From Minisyncoccota bacterium (GTDB lineage Bacteria; Patescibacteriota; Minisyncoccia; Phycocordibacterales; UBA9973), in the NCBI GenBank assembly GCA_030157745.1, contig JAOAUE010000028.1:1-12724 (forward strand): DNA of 12,724 nucleotides. Reading direction: 5' to 3'. How positions within the stretch are numbered: the stretch's first letter is position 1; the number at the start of each line of letters is the position of its first letter. A program made the translations under genes and the position numbers. Of this stretch, positions 1-6,238 are shown in pieces. The notes under the pieces are model-generated. The model was not told where the DNA came from. It ran no database searches and saw nothing but the letters and a program-made list of their open reading frames with translations.

Positions 1-1451
1 GTCATGGCGTTTCTTTTGCAAGTCTTTATGGCAGGACTCGTGATTACAAAAACTTTGAAAATGCAGATTTGCGCAAGATAGACTTTGTCCCACTTCCACA
101 CAATGAAAACTTTGAGCTTGATCTACACAAGCCTTACATAGATGAAGTAGATCTTTATCTAAATGGAGAAAAGCTGACTCGTGTCAAAGAGGTGGTGGAT
201 GTTTGGTTTGACTCAGGTTCTATGCCATTTGCTCAAGATCCTTCGGCTAGTTCGGCAAGCTCACCACAAGAAGGCTCAGGACAGGATAGATTTGCAAATA
301 TTTCTTATCCAGCGGATTTTATATCTGAAGCTATCGATCAAACTCGTGGATGGTTTTACACACTTCTAGCTGTTGGGGTACTGATGGAGCGTGGAGCGCC
401 TTATAAAAACGTGATTTGTCTCGGGCACTTGCTTGATAAAGATGGCAAGAAGATGAGTAAGTCTATCGGCAATATCGTAGAGCCGTATGAACAAATGGAT
501 AAGTTTGGTGTGGATGCCGTGAGGTGGTGGATGTATAGCGTGAACGCGCCAGGGGAAAGCAAAAACTATGACGAAAAGTCTGTAGCAGAAATAAACAACA
601 AAGTCTTCAATCTCTTTGGTAATGTATTGTCTTTCTACGAACTCTACCGTGACTCTTCACTAGAAACTAGCAACTCGAAACTAGAACCTACTCACGTTCT
701 TGATCAGTGGATATTAGCTAGGCTTAATCAAACTATTTCTGAAGTTACAAATTCTCTAGATTCTTATGACCTTTTCAAGCCTACAAGAGCAATCAGAGAA
801 TTCATCGACGATCTTTCTACTTGGTATTTGCGTAGAAGTCGTGACCGCATCAAAGACGGTGATAAAGAAGCGAAGCAAACTCTGTACTATGTACTCAAGA
901 CTACAGCACAAATCATGGCGCCATTTGCACCATTCTTTGCTGAAAATGTTTGGCAGAAACTGAAAAATTCTTCTGATGAAGAAAGTGTGCATTTGTCAAC
1001 ATGGCCAAAAACAGAGGCTCAACCTCTGGGAAGTATTTTTGATGATATGCAGAAGGTGAGAGAGCTTTGTACTACAGGAAATGCGATTCGTAAAAAAGAA
1101 AATATTCCAGTAAGACAACCGCTGAGTGCATTTACTATCAATGGCAAAAACCTTGAAGATTACTATGGCCTTATAAAAGAAGAGCTAAACGTAAAGAGTA
1201 TTATTGTTGGAAACGAGATCTCTCTTGATTTATCTATTACCCCAGAGCTCAAACTCGAAGGAGAGTATCGCGAGCTTGTTCGACTAGTTCAAGACATGCG
1301 AAAAGAAAAAGGTCTTACTCCACAAGAAGAGATAAGTCTCACACTTACAGAAAAATACAGCGAAATAGTTGCTACATTTGGCGAAGACCTCAAAAAGACA
1401 GTTGGCGCAAAGGAGGTTGTGTTAAAAGGTGAAGAGACTATAATTATTTAA
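1..1451 (+). CDS. ileS: Isoleucyl-tRNA synthetase, C-terminal part (5'-truncated by window)
   Basis: Class I aminoacyl-tRNA synthetase that charges tRNA-Ile in the cytoplasm. The frame is open to the left edge (first whole codon at 3), so the N-terminus, the HIGH motif and most of the editing domain lie outside. Visible are the WFDSGSMPFAQ block (around 200-235), ISEAIDQTRGWFYT (around 330-360), the catalytic KMSKS loop (codons 450-464) and the helical anticodon-binding region. The C-terminus has a RELVRLVQDMRKEKGL segment and no zinc finger, as in the eukaryote-like IleRS type. Two stretches look inserted compared with the family: a Ser/Gln-rich segment after PFAQ (DNA 237-287) and a short linker at 657-690. 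The first 37 or so residues before DLHKPYIDE do not match anything I recall in IleRS. The gene is first in an apparent four-gene operon, with 1 nt before the next ATG. Confidence 0.95.
   Translation, partial: HGVSFASLYGRTRDYKNFENADLRKIDFVPLPHNENFELDLHKPYIDEVDLYLNGEKLTRVKEVVDVWFDSGSMPFAQDPSASSASSPQEGSGQDRFANISYPADFISEAIDQTRGWFYTLLAVGVLMERGAPYKNVICLGHLLDKDGKKMSKSIGNIVEPYEQMDKFGVDAVRWWMYSVNAPGESKNYDEKSVAEINNKVFNLFGNVLSFYELYRDSSLETSNSKLEPTHVLDQWILARLNQTISEVTNSLDSYDLFKPTRAIREFIDDLSTWYLRRSRDRIKDGDKEAKQTLYYVLKTTAQIMAPFAPFFAENVWQKLKNSSDEESVHLSTWPKTEAQPLGSIFDDMQKVRELCTTGNAIRKKENIPVRQPLSAFTINGKNLEDYYGLIKEELNVKSIIVGNEISLDLSITPELKLEGEYRELVRLVQDMRKEKGLTPQEEISLTLTEKYSEIVATFGEDLKKTVGAKEVVLKGEETIII
237..287 (+). 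repeat. Repeat-like in-frame insertion inside ileS
   Basis: A GC-richer stretch in AT-rich ileS. It contains two TTCGGC units separated by TAG, then AAGCTCACCACAAG and GGCTCAGGACAGG. It encodes a low-complexity Ser/Gln/Gly segment where IleRS normally has a short WHYPF-like loop. Read on the minus strand it contains CCTGTCCTGAG, close to CCTGCCCTGAG at 10882-10892 in tatD. The resemblance to short dispersed repeats common in CPR genomes is from memory. Confidence 0.5.
657..690 (+). repeat. CTAGAAACT-type degenerate repeat in ileS linker
   Basis: ACTAGAAACTAGCAACT followed by GAAACTAGAACCTA forms a degenerate tandem pattern within the coding sequence. It encodes a Ser/Thr/Asn-rich linker before the HVLDQWILARL helix. 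A similar CTAG/ACTAA-rich sequence occurs upstream of rpsR (12482-12530), which suggests the same repeat family. Confidence 0.4.
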
Positions 1452-1452
1452 C

Positions 1453-2112
1453 ATGAAGCTACTTCTCACCTCAAACGGACTCTCAAATCAATCTATAGTA
1501 AAGGCTCTTTTTGAGCTTGTGGGCAAGCCTGCATCTGAGACGAATATTGTTTTTATACCAACCGCTTCAAATGTTGATAGTGGAGACAAAGATTGGCTTA
1601 TCAATGATTTAGTTAATATAAACAATCAAAATGTTGCTTGTCTTGATATTGTTGATATTTCAGCTCTTCCAAAAGAAATATGGTTTCCGCGACTTGAGAC
1701 TGCAGACGTGCTTTTCTTTTCAGGAGGTAATTCAAACCATCTTATGTATTGGATCAAACAATCTGGTCTAGAGGAGTTGTTGTCCGAGATGCTCAAAACA
1801 AAAGTGTGGGCGGGTATTAGTGCTGGGTCTATGGTTACCAACCCAACTCTTGCTCTTAGTAGTCACGACGAAAAAATTTATTATGAAGAAAAATTTGGAT
1901 ACAGAAGCGAGGACGCTCTCGGGTATGTTAATTTTTATACTCGCCCACACTTTAACTCACCTCATTTTCCTCACGCGAACAGAGATTATATACAAAAAAT
2001 AGCAAATGAGTTTCCTGTAAAGATATATGCACTTGATGATAATTCTGCTCTCAAGGTTGTTGATGGTCAGGTTGAGGTTATTAGCGAGGGAGAATACGAG
2101 GTTTTTAATTAA
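1453..2112 (+). CDS. Peptidase S51 family protein (dipeptidase E-like)
   Basis: A 219-residue cytoplasmic protein of the S51 serine peptidase family (PepE aspartyl dipeptidase and cyanophycinase relatives). The nucleophile-elbow motif GISAG is at residues 121-125, with Ser123 as the likely nucleophile. A preceding FFSGGNSNHL strand-loop (88-97) is typical of the family. RPHFNSPHF (164-172) corresponds to the catalytic-His region, with H166 the best candidate. The third triad residue cannot be assigned safely. Length is normal for the family. The substrate cannot be told from sequence; PepE cleaves Asp-X dipeptides, but many S51 members differ. The ATG lies 1 nt after the ileS stop, so translation is probably coupled. 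The neighbouring cyclodipeptide-synthase-like gene makes a role in small-peptide turnover conceivable, which is inference only. Confidence 0.85.
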   Translation: MKLLLTSNGLSNQSIVKALFELVGKPASETNIVFIPTASNVDSGDKDWLINDLVNINNQNVACLDIVDISALPKEIWFPRLETADVLFFSGGNSNHLMYWIKQSGLEELLSEMLKTKVWAGISAGSMVTNPTLALSSHDEKIYYEEKFGYRSEDALGYVNFYTRPHFNSPHFPHANRDYIQKIANEFPVKIYALDDNSALKVVDGQVEVISEGEYEVFN

Positions 2113-2123
2113 AAATAATTATT

Positions 2124-2891
2124 ATGAAAAAAGAAAGCCTGCTTCCAAAAAATGTTTTTCACGATATAAATAAGCTTCCGTCGGAGAAGGGGCTACTTTT
2201 GTTTGGATTATCTATGAATAAGCTTTTTCTGAGACAAAGTCCAGAGAATTGTATAGAGGATGTACGCGTATTTCACACAACAAAGATTTCAAAGCCACTA
2301 GTAGGACTTAATTTTATTTATAGTGACTTTCTATATCTTTATAGTGAAAAAAATGCACCGGAACTCAAAGAATCATTTATGACACAAATGGTTAGTCACA
2401 AAAATGGGTTACAAAAAATCATAGAAAAAAACAACTTAGATTTTCAAATTCAGCATGCATTTAACTATATGGCATGGGCTCAGCTTTATGTTGGCTCAAA
2501 GAATTTCAATGAACTTTTTAATTCTTTAAAGAATGTGTACAAAGAAGATGTTCAATTTCAAAAGTGTATAAAAGAAGACACTGAAAAGTTTGGTAGAGAA
2601 ATGGGCGAAAACCAGATAAATTTTTTCTTAGAGGAAATACTCATGTTTTATCTTCTTACAAAAAATCAAATCAAGTTACCAAATGAATATATAGAAGGCC
2701 AGCAAAAATGGATATTGTTTTGTTATCCCGGAGCTCCACTTAAAAGTACAGTTTACATGTACCAATTGAATCCTTTTGGTTTAGACTGGAAAGAAAATAT
2801 TTATGAAAATTGTGTTTACGACCTCGAAGCAAAAAAGCTTATAGACTTTACTCGCATAGACCTCGATACTTACAACTATAAATATGAGTAG
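2124..2891 (+). CDS. Putative tRNA-dependent cyclodipeptide synthase-like protein (XYP type)
   Basis: A 255-residue soluble protein. Cyclodipeptide synthases (CDPSs) take two aminoacyl-tRNAs and make a cyclic dipeptide, on a class I synthetase-like Rossmann fold. Features matching the family pattern, recalled and not searched: LLLFGLS at residues 24-30, with Ser30 where the aminoacylated Ser (Ser37 of AlbC) sits; a helix ending ELFNSLKNVYKEDVQF (130-145), like the conserved Y..D..F region; FFLEEIL at 167-173, matching the Y-x3-E helix with Glu171 kept but Phe167 instead of Tyr; and WILFCYPG at 196-203, where Tyr201-Pro202 matches the YP of the XYP subfamily. Lys33 stands at the position that is Asn in the NYH subfamily. 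The Tyr-to-Phe change may alter activity. There is no signal peptide or membrane segment. The gene is 11 nt after the S51 gene and 9 nt before a small membrane-protein gene. The alternative is a CPR-specific CDPS-fold protein with another role. Confidence 0.55.
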   Translation: MKKESLLPKNVFHDINKLPSEKGLLLFGLSMNKLFLRQSPENCIEDVRVFHTTKISKPLVGLNFIYSDFLYLYSEKNAPELKESFMTQMVSHKNGLQKIIEKNNLDFQIQHAFNYMAWAQLYVGSKNFNELFNSLKNVYKEDVQFQKCIKEDTEKFGREMGENQINFFLEEILMFYLLTKNQIKLPNEYIEGQQKWILFCYPGAPLKSTVYMYQLNPFGLDWKENIYENCVYDLEAKKLIDFTRIDLDTYNYKYE

Positions 2892-2900
2892 AAAGAACTT

Positions 2901-3275
2901 ATGAACTTAAATCCAAAAAAACAAAAAACTTGGGTGTATGAATTTTTGGTCGTTCTTGTTGTTTTAGTCTTGGTTGCTCTAATAACAAAAAAAGGTCTGA
3001 TAGAGTGGCTCGGTGTTTTTGCTGTGCTTGTTACATTTGGGCATACGCAAATAGCAGATCGCCTTCGTGAACGAGAAGCTTTTCGTTACAAAATAGATAA
3101 GATTGTAGAGGTTGAGTGTTATTGGAAGCTGAACTGGTATTTTTATATCAAAGAAACACTTTGGTTTGTTTATTTTGTACTCCTAGGTGCGTATTCTGCA
3201 CTTGCTGGAGTCTTTATATTTTTACTTTATCCTATATGGAGAAAATGGTGGAGGAAAAAACATCCACTTATATAA
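2901..3275 (+). CDS. Small integral membrane protein, unknown function
   Basis: A 124-residue protein that I cannot assign to a named family. Hydrophobic helices lie at about residues 12-29 and 33-47. A long hydrophobic stretch (about 85-111, ending in FLLYPIWRKWW) could be one long helix or a hairpin. Between them is a charged segment, IADRLREREAFRYK (51-64), and an aromatic-rich segment with VECYWKLNWYFY (71-82). The C-terminus is strongly basic, which favours a cytoplasmic tail by the positive-inside rule. The gene starts 9 nt after the CDPS-like gene and is directly followed by a terminator, so it is the last gene of the ileS operon. An export or partner role for the product of the preceding gene is speculation. 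Confidence 0.75.
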   Translation: MNLNPKKQKTWVYEFLVVLVVLVLVALITKKGLIEWLGVFAVLVTFGHTQIADRLREREAFRYKIDKIVEVECYWKLNWYFYIKETLWFVYFVLLGAYSALAGVFIFLLYPIWRKWWRKKHPLI

Positions 3276-3285
3276 TTAGTAAATA

Positions 3286-3311
3286 AAAAGCCGGCAATAT
3301 TGCCGGCTTTT
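3286..3311. terminator. Bidirectional intrinsic terminator, perfect palindrome
   Basis: The 26 bp form a perfect inverted repeat: A4 then GCCGGCAAT, followed by its exact complement ending in T4. Each strand therefore shows a GC stem followed by a T tract. It lies 10 nt after the plus-strand membrane-protein gene and 14 nt from the stop of the converging minus-strand gene, so it should end both transcripts. Confidence 0.85.
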
Positions 3312-3325
3312 AGCTATTTGTATTT

Positions 3326-3682
3326 TTAACCTGCAAATCCTGATACTGAATGATCAAATGGTAGTATAAAGACTTCAACAAGACTACTCTCACCAAAGAG
3401 CCTGTTCTGAACTGTTTTGATCTCAGTCCTTATTATATTTGCGACATCATCTTGCACGGATTTTGTCCGTTCAGTTCTTTTGTCCATGGTGACAAAAACA
3501 AATACTTGTTCTTCTCCAGTGGGTTCCGCTTTGATAAAGTGTACAGTTATAAGTTCGGGTTTTGTGCTACTAAGATCTAGTTCAGAGATTTGGAGAATTT
3601 TCTCCCTCAAAGTCTTTTTGGTTTTTTTACGTTGTTCATCTAAATTAAAAGTTGTTTCAAAATGAATTTGTATTATTGGCAT
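3326..3682 (-). CDS. Tautomerase-superfamily-like small protein (MIF/CHMI size class)
   Basis: A 118-residue protein starting MPIIQIHFE. In the tautomerase superfamily Met1 is removed and Pro2 becomes the catalytic N-terminal proline; MPIIQIH is typical of 4-oxalocrotonate tautomerase-like proteins. The predicted order is beta (2-9), helix (about 14-32), beta (ELITVHFIKAE), beta (VFVFVTMDK), helix (KSVQDDVANIIRTEIKTVQ), beta (VEVFILPFD). This is the doubled beta-alpha-beta layout and length of MIF and CHMI proteins. The frame stays open upstream to 3772, but I chose the ATG at 3682 because it gives the Pro-1 start, avoids overlap with recO and sits 39 nt from a TTGACA box. No operon partner; substrate unknown. 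The family call rests on pattern only. Confidence 0.55.
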   Translation of the reverse strand: MPIIQIHFETTFNLDEQRKKTKKTLREKILQISELDLSSTKPELITVHFIKAEPTGEEQVFVFVTMDKRTERTKSVQDDVANIIRTEIKTVQNRLFGESSLVEVFILPFDHSVSGFAG

Positions 3683-3699
3683 GGTACGTGTTTTTTCTA

Positions 3700-3727
3700 A
3701 CTCTACCTTTTTAGGCAGAAATGTCAA
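3700..3727 (-). promoter_or_regulatory. Sigma-70-type promoter of the tautomerase-like gene
   Basis: On the minus strand, TTGACA (3727-3722), a 16-nt spacer and TAGAGT (3705-3700). The predicted start is near 3693, leaving a leader of about 10 nt without a Shine-Dalgarno sequence. The promoter shares both spacing and the TAGAGT box with that of the minus-strand gene at 10236-10409. Confidence 0.6.
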
Positions 3728-3740
3728 ATTTTTTGCGTGG

Positions 3741-3746
3741 TACACT
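3741..3746 (+). promoter_or_regulatory. Candidate -10 box of recO
   Basis: TACACT (4 of 6 to TATAAT) lies 8 nt before the recO ATG, so a transcript from it would be almost leaderless. The only -35-like sequence, ATGTCA at 3721-3726, is too close (14 nt) to be convincing. Confidence 0.3.
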
Positions 3747-3754
3747 TTTGGGGC

Positions 3755-4324
3755 ATGCACCCGATTATTCACACAGAAGCGTTTGTTTTAAAGAGTATAG
3801 AAAGCGGAGAAGCTAACAAGCGAGTGTGGCTTTTTACCCGTGAGCACGGGCTCATTGTCGCTACCGTCCAAGGTGTGCGCAAAAGTGGAGCCAAGCTTCG
3901 CTCTCATATCATAGACTACACTTATATAAATGCTGACTTGGTAAAAGGACGAGATGTTTGGAGGCTTGTGAGTGCTCAAGTTATAAGCAATCCTTTTGTT
4001 GGTCTTTATGACAAAATGCGCGCTCGGTCTTTTGTGCGGGCGCTGTCTTTGGTGGAGAGGTTTTGTATTGAAGAGGGGGCTGAACCAGAAATATTTGAGC
4101 ACTTACTTGAAACTATGAAAACCTTAAATATCAATTCTGACAACGACAAGCTCTTTGATGCTGTGGTTCTTTGGAAGATTTTGGTGATGCTCGGGTATTT
4201 GGAACTTGCCGAAGAGTTCAAAGATTTGTTTGAAAAAGATATTTTGGAGATATCTCCAAAAGAAGACACGGTCAAAAGACTAGTAAAAGATGTCTCTGAT
4301 GCCATCAATCGCACACATCTTTGA
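3755..4324 (+). CDS. recO: DNA repair protein RecO
   Basis: A 189-residue RecO, the RecFOR-pathway mediator that helps load RecA on SSB-coated single-stranded DNA. The N-terminal OB-fold is recognisable: HTEAFVLKSIESGEANKRVWLFTREHG-type start, VQGVRKSGAKLR and the DVWRLVSAQ strand. It is followed by the helical C-terminal half (from about residue 75). It is shorter than the usual 230-250 residues, and no Cys4 zinc finger is visible. A GTG at 3737 in the same frame would add six residues, but ATG 3755 puts the conserved start where RecO normally begins. It ends in TGA, the only TGA stop among the complete plus-strand genes here. The promoter of the next gene overlaps its 3' end. Confidence 0.9.
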   Translation: MHPIIHTEAFVLKSIESGEANKRVWLFTREHGLIVATVQGVRKSGAKLRSHIIDYTYINADLVKGRDVWRLVSAQVISNPFVGLYDKMRARSFVRALSLVERFCIEEGAEPEIFEHLLETMKTLNINSDNDKLFDAVVLWKILVMLGYLELAEEFKDLFEKDILEISPKEDTVKRLVKDVSDAINRTHL

Positions 4325-4330
4325 TATAAT
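4322..4330 (+). promoter_or_regulatory. Extended -10 promoter of the membrane-anchored protein gene
   Basis: TGATATAAT is a full match to the extended -10 consensus TGnTATAAT and overlaps the recO stop codon. The expected start near 4337 is only 3 nt before the ATG, so the mRNA would be essentially leaderless. Confidence 0.6.
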
Positions 4331-4339
4331 ATAAAGACG

Positions 4340-6229
4340 ATGGCAGAAGAAAAACTTGATCACATAGCAGAACTCGAAAAGCGTCTTTATGCTCGAGATC
4401 CAGACTCAGTCCCAAAAAGAACTTTTGGAATTTTACACCCGCTTAAGAGCAAGGTGGATTCTTCTTGGGGAGAAAAAGAGCTACCAGAGAAAGAGCGTCC
4501 CAAAATAACAAAAGTTTCAGGATACAAGAGATTTTTTGTAGTTTCTTTTATTTTCTTTTTGATAGCTTTAGCAGGGGCTTTGTTTTCGGTTTATAAAGGA
4601 GCGATCACTCTATCTAGCAAAAATGTTGATATGGTTATCTTGGGTAACTCTTTTGTTTCAGGAGGAGAGAGTTTGCCAATACAGGTAGACATATCAAATA
4701 AAAACTCCGCAGATTTGGTAGAAGCAGAACTCACGATTGCTTACCCGAGAGGTTCTTTTGATGGGGATGAATCACAAATAGAACGCAAAAAAGTATCTAT
4801 CGGAACTATAGGCTCAGGTAAAACCAAAACTCAATCCTTCGATGTTGTGCTCTATGGTGAACAAGGTTCCAGTCGCACCCTTGTTGCAACTTTGGAATAC
4901 AAACTCTCTGGATCAAATAGTGTCTTTGTCAAAGAGAGCAACTTCTCTGTAATGATCAACTCCTCACCGATTGCTCTCTCTGTCGACGCGCCTTCTTCTA
5001 TAGTTTCTAACCAACCTTTTACTATGACTATAAGAACAGTATTCTCCGGAGAGACGCTACTAGATGATGCGCTAGTTTTTGTTGAGTATCCAAATGGTTA
5101 TGTTTTTGATTCAGCCAACCCTTCTCCTGTCGGAGGGACAAGTACTTGGGCACTAGGGGATTTGGTCAAAGGGACAGAGAGAGTTATCTCTATAAAGGGA
5201 CGACTCATAGGTGAAGAGCAAGACGAAAAAGCCTTTCATGTTTATGTTGGTTCCAAGTCAAAAAATACCGACAACAAAATAGGTGTATCGTTTAACTCTG
5301 CTCTTCATAGCATCGTTATAGAGCAACCATTTATCAGCGCTTCTATAAATGTTGGCAACAGCACTTCTGATATCGTGGCTTTGCCTATGGGCTCTGAAAT
5401 CAGAGGTTATATTTCTTTTGCTAACAATGCCTCGATAGATGTTGCTAGTCCTGTTTTTTCTTTAGAGATTTTGGGAGATTCAGTAGATATAAACTCAATA
5501 AGTTCTGATGGTGGCTTTTATGATCCTCTGACCAAGACTTTGACTTGGGACTCAAATAGCTCTAGAAACTTGGGGGTTATTGCTCCTAGTGGAGTAGGGA
5601 GGCTTGATTTTTATTTCAAAACCAAGTCCGTGCAAAGCCTCTCTGATGTAATACTTTCTCTCTCTGTTAAGGGGACATTTCCAGATAGAGACTTTTTGGA
5701 AAATAGTATTTCAAACATCGACCAAAAGACTATTCGCTTTGCCTCTAGACTTCAGTTTGCTTCACAAGCTCTCTATTCTATAGGCCCAATCAAAAACACA
5801 GGTCCATATCCTTCAAAGGTTGGTCAGGAAACTTCTTATACTGTTGCCTGGACTATAAAGCCATCAGAAAATCCGATAACTGGTGCTGTGGCTAGAGCCT
5901 TACTTCCTCTCGGTGTCACTTGGGCTGGGGTTATATATCCTCAAAATGAGAGCATATCTTTTAATCCTGACTCCAGAGTGATCTCTTGGAATATAGGAGG
6001 TGTACAAAAATCTCCAAACACTTCTATTTCTAGAGTTGTTTATTTCCAGGTCAAAGTTAAGCCTCAAAAAAGCCACATAGACAATCCTTTGGTGCTTCTG
6101 GGGGAAACTAGTGTCTCGGCTACTGATACTGTTGCAAATACGACCATAACTACCACACGGCCGGAATTGACCAATACCTTAAGCACAGACCCTATCTATT
6201 CCGCTGGCAAAGAAAAAGTGCTACCATAG
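4340..6229 (+). CDS. Membrane-anchored protein with large beta-sandwich ectodomain
   Basis: A 629-residue protein of unknown function. Residues 1-62 are a charged cytoplasmic segment. One transmembrane helix follows (about 65-85, FFVVSFIFFLIALAGALFSV), not preceded by a cleavable signal, giving N-in/C-out topology. The remaining 540 residues are rich in Ser, Thr, Asn and Val, have no cysteine that I can see, and look like four Ig-like or DUF11/CARDB-like beta domains (about 95-200, 205-315, 330-460 and 475-610). Repeated strand signatures WALGDLVKG (about 268-276), TWDSNSSRNLG and WNIGGV (about 549-554) are reminiscent of DUF11 units. No LPXTG sorting signal or enzymatic motif is evident. Function may be surface architecture or adhesion, which is inference. 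It has its own promoter, 15 nt after recO, and is followed 9 nt later by glyS. Confidence 0.75.
   Translation: MAEEKLDHIAELEKRLYARDPDSVPKRTFGILHPLKSKVDSSWGEKELPEKERPKITKVSGYKRFFVVSFIFFLIALAGALFSVYKGAITLSSKNVDMVILGNSFVSGGESLPIQVDISNKNSADLVEAELTIAYPRGSFDGDESQIERKKVSIGTIGSGKTKTQSFDVVLYGEQGSSRTLVATLEYKLSGSNSVFVKESNFSVMINSSPIALSVDAPSSIVSNQPFTMTIRTVFSGETLLDDALVFVEYPNGYVFDSANPSPVGGTSTWALGDLVKGTERVISIKGRLIGEEQDEKAFHVYVGSKSKNTDNKIGVSFNSALHSIVIEQPFISASINVGNSTSDIVALPMGSEIRGYISFANNASIDVASPVFSLEILGDSVDINSISSDGGFYDPLTKTLTWDSNSSRNLGVIAPSGVGRLDFYFKTKSVQSLSDVILSLSVKGTFPDRDFLENSISNIDQKTIRFASRLQFASQALYSIGPIKNTGPYPSKVGQETSYTVAWTIKPSENPITGAVARALLPLGVTWAGVIYPQNESISFNPDSRVISWNIGGVQKSPNTSISRVVYFQVKVKPQKSHIDNPLVLLGETSVSATDTVANTTITTTRPELTNTLSTDPIYSAGKEKVLP
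6219..6227 (+). promoter_or_regulatory. Possible extended -10 box of glyS
   Basis: TGCTACCAT overlaps the last codons of the upstream gene and lies 11 nt before the glyS ATG. The sequence closely resembles the better-supported TGCTACTAT box at 7674-7682. No good -35 box is seen. Confidence 0.35.
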
Positions 6230-6238
6230 CCTAACTAT

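Noticed and set aside
69..71. TTG as true start of ileS
   Set aside because: The frame continues open to the left edge and the visible protein is clearly only the C-terminal part of IleRS.
3737..3754. GTG start for recO
   Set aside because: It adds six residues with no family match. ATG at 3755 gives the expected start.
3683..3772. 30-codon N-terminal extension of the tautomerase-like protein
   Set aside because: It would run over the promoter region and into recO. The internal ATG followed by Pro fits the family and the promoter.
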